Of a DNA stretch of 10,432 nt, positions 1 through 6,600 are shown piece after piece (the first letter of the stretch is position 1; every line of letters starts with the position of its first letter). Both the position numbers and the translations under genes were made by a program. This DNA is from JAVBUZ01 sp031554725 (GTDB lineage Bacteria > Bacillota > Clostridia > Lachnospirales > Lachnospiraceae): positions 1 through 10,432 of the forward strand of contig JAVBUZ010000084.1 in the NCBI GenBank assembly GCA_031554725.1, read 5' to 3'. A model generated the notes under the pieces. It saw only the letters and a list, made by a program, of their open reading frames with translations. It was not told where the DNA came from and made no database searches.

Positions 1-129
1 TTAATCAATAATTACTTTGCAAGATTCTGTGCAGGAGGGGTACTAGTAAGTATACCGATCTCGATCTTGTTTGTAATCATGCAGAAGTTCTATGTAGAAG
101 GAATCACAGGCGGATCTGTGAAGGGATAA
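1..129 (+). CDS. Sugar ABC transporter permease, MalG type (C-terminal end only)
   Basis: This open frame enters from the left edge and ends at TAA 127-129, giving the last 42 residues of a membrane protein. The visible part has a hydrophobic stretch (AGGVLVSIPISILFVIMQKF) followed by FYVEGITGGSVKG at the very end. This is the usual ending of MalG/AraQ-type permeases of CUT1 sugar ABC importers, whose last residues run roughly ...Q.YFV.G.T.GAVKG. Such permeases form the membrane channel with a MalF partner and take up oligosaccharides delivered by a lipoprotein. Given the GH53 genes downstream, the likely cargo is galacto-oligosaccharides, but that is inferred from context only. The next gene starts 64 bases later on the same strand with no clear promoter between, so an operon is likely. 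Confidence 0.85.
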   Translation, partial: LINNYFARFCAGGVLVSIPISILFVIMQKFYVEGITGGSVKG

Positions 130-130
130 G

Positions 131-146
131 GCTTATGAAAATAAGC
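131..146 (+). other. GAAA-loop hairpin after the permease stop codon
   Basis: GCTTAT and ATAAGC form a perfect 6-bp stem closed by a GAAA tetraloop, starting two bases after the permease stop. It is followed by AT-rich sequence but no proper T run, so it is a poor intrinsic terminator. It could be an mRNA-stabilising or processing element between the transporter and hydrolase parts of the operon. The stem is short, and chance is possible. Confidence 0.35.
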
Positions 147-193
147 ATTAATTTATAAGATATTATTTATACTGAAAGGAACGAGAATTAGAA

Positions 194-2047
194 ATGGACA
201 AATTTATTGTAAACATCATCCACCGTCCTGAAATGGTACCAGAGTATGCAGAAAAGGTAACAGGACACGGAAAAGAAGAGGACATCGGAAGAGAAGCACT
301 TTTAACAGAATCCTTGGATATTTTCAGATTACAGCAGGAGACAGCACATAAAAACGGATTAAAAACAACAATCCAAATGACCTATGCTAGTCTTTTCAAC
401 GAAGAAGCTATTGCGATAGCAAAAGAAGATCATGAGAAATATGGAGATGAAATTGCGCTTTCTCTACTTGGTCTTCCTTGTACAGAATTCCGTGAAAAAT
501 ATAAAACAAAAGATTTTTGTATTTGGATGTTCTCAATGGAAGATAAAAAGTCAATTGTAGATGACGTATTCGGAAAGTTCTACGAAATTTTTGGTTTCTA
601 TCCAGAATCTACAGGCTCATATTACATGGATGCAGAATTAGTTAATTATATAAAAGAAAAATACCCTATGGTAAAAAGTGCAGTAGCTACCTGTTGGGAA
701 GAGGGACCAAAAGCTTATCACACCTGTAACAACTCTTGGTATACCTTTATGGATGGTGGCCCATGGAATCCATGGATTCCTTCGAAACAAAACATTCACG
801 CACCAGCAGCTAATGAAGCAGAAGATAGTGGTATTGTAGCAATTCCTCATCTTTCTAGAGACTTACTTGCTTGCTACGACGGCAATGGTTCTAACTTTGG
901 AACACACCCTCAAAACGTACTTCGTGGAATGATTTATGATACAGAAACTTGGGAATATCCTTACCTATACAATCTGATTGACCAGTATCGTTCTTTGGAA
1001 AAATACAACAATGGCTATGCTTACAACATGATGTTTGTAGGACCAGGCTGGTTAAACAAAATGGGACGTTGGGAATCTCCTTATGAGCTACTTAAAAAAT
1101 CTTATGAAGATGGTATGGCATATTATGGCCAGCTTAAAAAAGAAGGCAAATTAGATGATATGACTATGGCTGAATTTGCAGACTACTATCGCGAAAAGAA
1201 AACCTATACAGAGCCTGAATGTGCTCTTTGGAGAGATATTTTATACGGCTCTGACAAACAGCTTTTCTGGTACTGCGACCCTTACATGAGAGTTTGTGCA
1301 AATATGGATCAGGGTGGTGCAATTGTTGACCTTCGTCCTTATGCTGCAAAATTAGAATGGCCAGTAGGTATTGGTACCGCTCACGTAACTGATGCTTCTT
1401 ACCCATTCCTTATCCAGGAAAAATATCGTGCAGGTTATTTCACACACTACGCTGGCGAAGGTACTGTTAGAAGCGCAAAGCTTACCTACAAAGGTGAAGA
1501 AGTAGATTTATGCCTATGCCGCACCTCAGCTAAATTCTCAGAAGAAGCTATGGTTGATGGAAAGAAAACTAGAATCTTAACATTAGAGCCAGTAGACATT
1601 GAGTTCTATGATTTAACAGTTAAGCTTCAAACAAGAATGCTATTTGCAGAAGGTAGCTCAGACATTCAGATCGAAAGAACTGTTATTAGCATGAGCAAAC
1701 CAGGTGAAGTAGTAGAGTTAAATGAATACATGGTAGCATGCTACGGTACAACAGAGTATTCAGAAGACATGTCCAAGGTAACCTTAGCTTGTGTTAAGGG
1801 AGCCGAGGAAAAGAGTATTGCATATGCATACAAATGTCGTGAAGAAGAAATGGTAGGTGCAGATCAGGTTTATGCTGTGATTCCTCAGGTAGAAACTAAG
1901 GTATCTATGTCAGCAGATAAAGCAGATGCAGTGGGATATATCAAAGAAGGATATGCATTTTCTCCAATGTTTACATTGGGTTACACCACAACTTTATCAG
2001 ATAAGGAGGTAGTATCAACATGGCTCAAGCTGGAAAAGGCAAACTAA
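194..2047 (+). CDS. Putative NodB-like/DUF3863-type carbohydrate deacetylase or glycosidase, cytoplasmic
   Basis: This 617-residue protein has no signal peptide or membrane segment, so it should act in the cytoplasm. I see resemblance to a family of (beta/alpha)-barrel carbohydrate-active proteins related to NodB-type deacetylases (DUF3863/DUF3864 in Pfam, from memory). Residues 126-146 (FGKFYEIFGFYPESTGSYYMD) and 155-205, with CWEEG, MDGGPWNPWIPSKQN and HAPA, match the family pattern of a 'fGyyP..vgsW.iD' strand followed by a GG-W-N-PSK-N loop. Candidate catalytic or metal-binding residues (His25, Asp146, Glu169, His202) cannot be assigned with certainty. The C-terminal ~200 residues (from about 420) look beta-rich. 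AAAGGA at 175-180 lies 13 bases from the ATG, farther than usual, but no better in-frame start is evident. Arg codons are about half CGT, unlike the GH53 gene downstream. The gene sits between ABC permease and galactanase genes, suggesting processing of an imported oligosaccharide. The exact reaction is unknown. Confidence 0.5.
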   Translation: MDKFIVNIIHRPEMVPEYAEKVTGHGKEEDIGREALLTESLDIFRLQQETAHKNGLKTTIQMTYASLFNEEAIAIAKEDHEKYGDEIALSLLGLPCTEFREKYKTKDFCIWMFSMEDKKSIVDDVFGKFYEIFGFYPESTGSYYMDAELVNYIKEKYPMVKSAVATCWEEGPKAYHTCNNSWYTFMDGGPWNPWIPSKQNIHAPAANEAEDSGIVAIPHLSRDLLACYDGNGSNFGTHPQNVLRGMIYDTETWEYPYLYNLIDQYRSLEKYNNGYAYNMMFVGPGWLNKMGRWESPYELLKKSYEDGMAYYGQLKKEGKLDDMTMAEFADYYREKKTYTEPECALWRDILYGSDKQLFWYCDPYMRVCANMDQGGAIVDLRPYAAKLEWPVGIGTAHVTDASYPFLIQEKYRAGYFTHYAGEGTVRSAKLTYKGEEVDLCLCRTSAKFSEEAMVDGKKTRILTLEPVDIEFYDLTVKLQTRMLFAEGSSDIQIERTVISMSKPGEVVELNEYMVACYGTTEYSEDMSKVTLACVKGAEEKSIAYAYKCREEEMVGADQVYAVIPQVETKVSMSADKADAVGYIKEGYAFSPMFTLGYTTTLSDKEVVSTWLKLEKAN

Positions 2048-2235
2048 ATTTTAGATGCCCCTCCTGTTTTATGAGGGACTTAGACATCGATATGTTTTTT
2101 GATAAAGACAAGGGCGAGTATTATTGCTTACGCTGCCAGTACAGAGGAAGCGAAAAAGATGTACTTGAAAAAAATGAAATGGCACGTTTTAGATATGGTG
2201 CAATGATGAAACGTTTTGACGATTTTGAAATCTAA
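2020..2235 (+). CDS. Small zinc-ribbon protein of unknown function
   Basis: This 71-residue protein carries two cysteine pairs, C13-P-S-C16 and C36-L-R-C39, spaced CX2C-X19-CX2C. That is the pattern of a zinc ribbon with a short beta hairpin between the knuckles (FFDKDKGEYY). The C-terminal half (residues 40-71) is charged and probably helical, ending MMKRFDDFEI. The start is supported by AAGGAGG about 8 bases upstream of ATG 2020, inside the preceding gene, so the first 28 bases overlap that gene's end in another frame. The overlap suggests translational coupling. Zinc ribbons bind nucleic acid or protein, or only stabilise a fold, so a regulatory role is possible but not shown. I do not recognise a named family. 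Confidence 0.75.
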   Translation: MAQAGKGKLNFRCPSCFMRDLDIDMFFDKDKGEYYCLRCQYRGSEKDVLEKNEMARFRYGAMMKRFDDFEI

Positions 2236-2239
2236 AAAT

Positions 2240-2268
2240 AAGGGCGGCAGCTAATGCCGCCTTTGTTT
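2240..2268 (+). terminator. Hairpin with T-rich tail between zinc-ribbon gene and GH53 gene
   Basis: GGCGGCA (2243-2249) pairs perfectly with TGCCGCC (2255-2261) around loop GCTAA. A G-T and two A-T pairs extend the stem to 2240-2264, followed by GTTT. It starts 5 bases after the zinc-ribbon stop and ends 12 bases before the GH53 ribosome binding site. It has the shape of an intrinsic terminator with a weak tail. No promoter fits between it and the GH53 gene, so it more likely attenuates or protects the mRNA than stops all transcription. Confidence 0.6.
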
Positions 2269-2276
2269 AAATCAAA

Positions 2277-2284
2277 AAGGAGGG
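2277..2284 (+). promoter_or_regulatory. Ribosome binding site deciding the GH53 start
   Basis: AAGGAGGG lies 5 bases upstream of ATG 2290. The upstream in-frame ATG at 2254 lies inside the hairpin loop and stem and has no Shine-Dalgarno sequence. The protein therefore starts at MKEFIKGMDIS rather than 12 residues earlier. Confidence 0.85.
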
Positions 2285-2289
2285 CGAAG

Positions 2290-3396
2290 ATGAAAGAATT
2301 TATAAAAGGAATGGATATTTCTACCCTTTTAGAGGTTGAAAAATGTGGTGGAAAATTTTATGACAAGGGCGTAGAAAAAGATGCTTTAAGCATTTTAGCC
2401 GACTATGGTGTAAATGCAGTCAGACTAAGATTGTGGAATGACCCTTATACAGAAGATGGAATACCTTACGGTGCAGGAACCAACGATTTGGAAGTAACAA
2501 TTGCTCTTGCAAAAAGAGCCTTAGAAAAAGGCATGGATTTTCTTTTAGACCTCCATTATAGCGATTTTTGGACAGACCCAGGAAAACAAGTGATTCCTAA
2601 GGCATGGCAGGGATATAGCGTACAGCAGCTTGAACAGGCAATGTATGACTTTACCAAAGAAACCATGGAAAAGCTAAAAGAAGCAGATGCTTTCCCAACT
2701 ATGGTACAAGTAGGAAACGAACTTTCAAATGGCTTGCTTTGGCCTTACGGACAGGTGCCAGAATATGAAAATATAGCTAAATTCGTCAATGCAGGTATTA
2801 GAGGTGTGAGAGCAGTAGATGCACAGCTTCCGATTATGATTCATCTAGATAATGGCGGAAACAACGAGCTATATCGAAGATGGTTTGATGAGTTTATAAG
2901 TAGAGGCGAAGACTTCCAAGTAATCGGCTTGTCTTACTATCCTTTCTGGCATGGAACTTTACAGATGCTAGAAGACAATATGCAGGATATTGCCAAGCGC
3001 TATGGCAAAGAGTTAATCGTAGCAGAGGTTTCTATGGGATACACCATGGAGGATTATGCGGCTTATGAAAAGCTAAATGCGGATGAGCGAAAGGGCTATG
3101 CAACCAGACCAGAAGTAGCAGCTAAAGCAGAATATCCGATGACCATAGAAGGACAATGTGCTTTTTTAGAGGACTTCCTAAAAAGAGTAAAAGGCATTGA
3201 AGGAGGCTTGGGAAAAGGTTATTACTACTGGGAACCAGCATGGATTCCCGTGCCAGGCTCAGGTTGGGCAACTTCTGAATCATTAGAGTACATTAAAGAC
3301 AAGGGGCCATGTGGAAATGAGTGGGCAAATCAAGCCCTATTTGACTATGATGGCAACTCCTTGCCATCACTTGAAATTATTAAAAATTTGCCATAA
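2290..3396 (+). CDS. Cytoplasmic GH53 endo-beta-1,4-galactanase (LWPxG subtype)
   Basis: This 368-residue single-domain GH53 enzyme has no signal peptide. It should hydrolyse beta-1,4-galactan fragments (pectic arabinogalactan type I side chains) inside the cell. GH53 hallmarks in order are KGMDIS (6-11), VRLRLWNDP (44-52), DLHYSDFWTDPGKQ (87-100), VQVGNEL with general acid/base Glu144, GLSYYPFWHG (213-222), VAEVS with nucleophile Glu246, and YYYWEPAWIP near residue 315. GNEL is followed by SNGLLWPYG, the form I associate with fungal galactanases. The DxDGDGHxN calcium loop present in the secreted galactanase of this window is absent here. The length is normal for a bare catalytic domain, with no binding module. 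The gene follows the zinc-ribbon gene after a 54-base gap and probably belongs to the same operon. All seen Arg codons are AGA, CGA or CGC, with no CGT. Substrates are presumably imported oligosaccharides. Confidence 0.93.
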   Translation: MKEFIKGMDISTLLEVEKCGGKFYDKGVEKDALSILADYGVNAVRLRLWNDPYTEDGIPYGAGTNDLEVTIALAKRALEKGMDFLLDLHYSDFWTDPGKQVIPKAWQGYSVQQLEQAMYDFTKETMEKLKEADAFPTMVQVGNELSNGLLWPYGQVPEYENIAKFVNAGIRGVRAVDAQLPIMIHLDNGGNNELYRRWFDEFISRGEDFQVIGLSYYPFWHGTLQMLEDNMQDIAKRYGKELIVAEVSMGYTMEDYAAYEKLNADERKGYATRPEVAAKAEYPMTIEGQCAFLEDFLKRVKGIEGGLGKGYYYWEPAWIPVPGSGWATSESLEYIKDKGPCGNEWANQALFDYDGNSLPSLEIIKNLP

Positions 3397-3417
3397 TAAT
3401 GGCAGAAAAAGCCAAAT

Positions 3418-3450
3418 GCGCAACAGAGTTTTCTGTTGCGTTATTTTTTT
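3418..3450 (+). terminator. Intrinsic terminator of the upstream operon
   Basis: CGCAACAGA (3419-3427) pairs perfectly with TCTGTTGCG (3432-3440) around loop GTTT, followed by TTATTTTTTT. It lies 22 bases after the GH53 stop and is a textbook rho-independent terminator. The next galactanase gene therefore needs its own promoter, and one is visible downstream. Confidence 0.92.
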
Positions 3451-3507
3451 ATTCATTCACATGGAAAAGCTTTAGAAAATTAAGCAAAAGATTGGTTTTT
3501 GTGCGAA

Positions 3508-3537
3508 TTGATGGGCATCTGTGGAATGTGTTATACT
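3508..3537 (+). promoter_or_regulatory. Extended -10 promoter of the secreted galactanase gene
   Basis: TTGATG (3508-3513) is a 4/6 match to -35. TATACT (3532-3537) is a 5/6 match to -10 and is preceded by TG one base upstream (TGTTATACT), an extended -10. The spacer is 18 bases. Transcription would begin near 3544, giving a leader of about 75 bases. GGGAGG at 3609-3614 is the ribosome binding site, 5 bases before ATG 3620. Confidence 0.7.
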
Positions 3538-3550
3538 TTTTTATAGATCA

Positions 3551-3566
3551 GTGCAACCGTTTGCGC
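3551..3566 (+). promoter_or_regulatory. LacI-family operator candidate
   Basis: GTGCAACCGTTTGCGC is a near-palindrome centred on CG, of the GCAA-N-CG-N-TTGC type bound by LacI/PurR-family repressors. It matches the PurR-like 16-mer consensus (ACGCAAACGTTTGCGT) at 12 positions. It lies about 7-22 bases past the predicted transcription start, a classic place for repression. The nearest LacI gene in this window is convergent at 7438-8445, but another regulator could be the one that binds. Confidence 0.6.
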
Positions 3567-3619
3567 TGAATGGGTAAGCAGTATCAAAAAGAAGAAGTTT
3601 TAGGACATGGGAGGTTACA

Positions 3620-6600
3620 ATGAAAAGGAAAAAAACAGGAAAACGAATGTTAGGATTGGCACTTGCAATAGGGCTGATGGCATCACAGGTGCTAGGGAAT
3701 TTCTCAAACCTAACAGCAGAGGCAGAAGATATCAATTTACTAACAAATGGTAGCTTTGAAACCAGTATATGGGATTCGCCACAAGTATGGTCATTAAATC
3801 GTAATGGGGATTGTGTAAAAGATGAGCATAAAGCAAGTGACGCGTGGAACAATGTTCCAGATGGCGACTATATTCAGCAGTTTTGGGTAGATGGTATGAC
3901 AACTACACAGTGGATTACCCTCGAACAAAATGTAAGTCTTGAAGCAGGAACTTATACATTATCGGGATATTTTATGGGAGACAAAGAGATTTCGGCAAAT
4001 GCTTATACACAAGACGGTGAGGGCACCAAGAAAAGCGTAAGTGGTTGGGGTGTTTGGGAAACCTTTACTCAGGAATTTACATTAGGTGAAGCAGCAACTG
4101 ATTATAAAATTGGCGTGTGCATCGAAGTACAAAATGATAAAACAACAGCTTGCTTAGATAATATTAGCTTGGTTAAAAAAAGTGATGATGGCGGACAAAA
4201 TCCAGAACCTTATGAAATCACAATAGCAAATGGGGATTTTGAAAACAACAACCTGTCTGTTTTTACAGTAGTTGCTGATGCTGGCATTACATATATTTTC
4301 AAGACAGATGCTTGGACAAAAAATAATACAACACAGTTTTATAATATTTGTAATGAAACTGGACAAGCTGGAAATATTTCTATGACAAAAACCATAGAAA
4401 ATCTTGAAGCTGGTATTTATAAAGCTCAAGTAGATGTTGATGGGGCAGTAGGTGACAGCGGTTTAAGTCTACAGATAGGAGACAAGTCGGCAGAGATTGT
4501 TACTAATGGTTGGGATAATTGGATAACAGTAGAAACACCAGAATATACCTTAGATGTAGATGGAAGTATTACCATTACAATAAGTGGAGTAATGGAGAAT
4601 GGTTACTGGGGTGATATAGACAACCTAAAACTTTTCAAGTTAGATGGGGCACCAAGTAATGAAGTGAAACCTGTGGATGCAGGAATTTATGTGAAAAAAG
4701 TAACCGGAATGACAGACGACTTCTTAAAGGGAGTTGATATTTCTTCATACATTTCTGAAAAAGATAGCAGTGTAGTTTACAGAGATTTCAATGGAAACGA
4801 AGTGGATGATGCAGGCTTTTTCCAGCTTTTAGCTGATAGTGGCGTAAATTCTGTTCGTATCCGTGTATGGAACAACCCATATGACGCAAGTGGAAATGGA
4901 TACGGCGGTGGTACCAATGACGTGGCAAAAGCAAAAACCATGGGTAAGCTTGCAACCGATGCCGGAATGCAGGTACTTATTGACTTCCATTATTCAGATT
5001 TTTGGGCTGACCCAGGAAAACAAACGGCACCTAAGGCTTGGGCTGGATTTTCAGTGGCTCAAAAAGAAACCGCAGTATATGATTTTACCAAGGATGCTCT
5101 CACAGAAATTATTGACGCAGGTGTAGATGTATGCATGGTTCAGGTCGGAAATGAGACTGTTTCAGGTCTTGCAGGTGAAAAGGATTGGGCAAATATTGCA
5201 AAGCTTATGAACTCAGGAAGCCAAGCAGTAAGAGAAGTAGCAACTGAAAAGGGCACAGAGATAAAGGTTGCTTTACATTTCACTAACCCAGAGAAAAGTG
5301 GATATTATGCAAACTTTGCAAAAATATTAAAAGATAATAACGTTGACTATGATGTTTTTGCTAGCTCCTATTATCCTTTCTGGCATGGAAGTCTAGAAAA
5401 CTTAACTTCAGTTCTAAAAAATATTGCGGATACCTATGGCAAAGAGGTTATGGTTGCTGAAACCTCATATACATTTACCGACGAAGATGGTGATGGACAT
5501 GATAACTCTGTATATACAGGGAAAAGTGGTGTAGTGATGCCATATTCTGTGTCTGTTCAAGGACAGGCAAAGGCAGTTAGAGATGTAATAGAAGCAGTAG
5601 CAAATATTGGAGATAAGGGTATTGGTGTATTCTATTGGGAACCAGCATGGATTCCAGTAAATGTTTATGATAAAGATGCGGCCGATGCGGCAGCGGTTTT
5701 TGCAGCGAATAGAACCGCATGGGAAAGCTTTGGCTCAGGCTGGGCAGCTTCCTTTGGTGGAGAATATGAAACTGATGCAGCAACCTGGTATGGTGGCTCA
5801 TCTTGGGACAATCAAGCATTATTTGATTTTAATGGTAACCCACTAGAATCTTTAAAAGTATTCTCTTATGTGGATACAGGGACGGTTTGTCCTAAAGCAT
5901 TAGAATCTATTGAAGATAGCTTTGAAGTATCTGTAATTATAAATAATATAGCTTCTCTAAGCCTTCCTCAGACAGCAAAGGTACTTTTTAATGATGATTC
6001 TAAGGACAATGTAGCTATCACATGGGATGCTGCCGAGCTTGCAGATGCAACCGCGCAGGGTCTTGGAACCTACACTATAAACGGAAGTGTAACAGTATTG
6101 GGTGAAGATTATGATGTATCTTGTACCCTAAAGATTCTAGCAGAAAACCTACTTGTGAATTCAGGCTTTGAAGCTGGAGCAACAAGTGATTGGGTAATAA
6201 GCGGAAATGCAGCAAGTATTAAAAATGATTCTGGAAATGCTAAAGCTGGTAATTATTGTTTGCATTTTTGGGCAGCAGAAGCAATAGAATATGTTGCAAA
6301 GCAAACAGTAGTTTTACAGCCAGGCTACTACACACTACAAGCGAATATACAAGGTGGAGATGCAGGAGCTGATGATACATTCTTATTATTTGCAGATCTT
6401 TCAGAGGAAAAGGATGCAGATAATCATGATTACTCGGATGCAGGTTCCGTTAGCAGCTGGCAGGTTTGGAAAAAATTAGAAGTAAAAGAGATTTTGATTA
6501 CAGAAGCAGATACAAGCCTAATTGTAGGTGTATATGTAAAAGCTACAGGCGGTGCATGGGGCGCATGGGATGATTTCTATTTGTTTAAGTCAGGTGACTA

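Noticed and set aside
1990..2060. Programmed frameshift fusing the deacetylase-like protein to the zinc ribbon
   Set aside because: No slippery heptamer or following structure is evident, and the second gene has its own strong ribosome binding site and ATG.
2254..2289. Longer start for the cytoplasmic GH53 (12 extra residues, MPPLFKSKRRAK)
   Set aside because: This ATG falls inside the hairpin and has no ribosome binding site. The ATG at 2290 has AAGGAGGG 5 bases upstream and begins just before the conserved KGMDIS motif.
3541..3852. Antisense open frame across the start of the secreted galactanase gene
   Set aside because: It mirrors a well-supported coding region, has no recognisable motif and overlaps the promoter and operator. 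The other antisense frames in 638-850, 1164-1406, 4154-4429, 5577-5819, 9651-9863 and 9924-10136 are rejected for the same reason.
4863..5126. Second-frame plus-strand open frame inside the GH53 catalytic domain
   Set aside because: It is a shadow of the conserved GH53 sequence, with no ribosome binding site and no plausible product. The plus-strand frames at 5661-5846, 7734-7928 and 9494-9721 are rejected on the same grounds.
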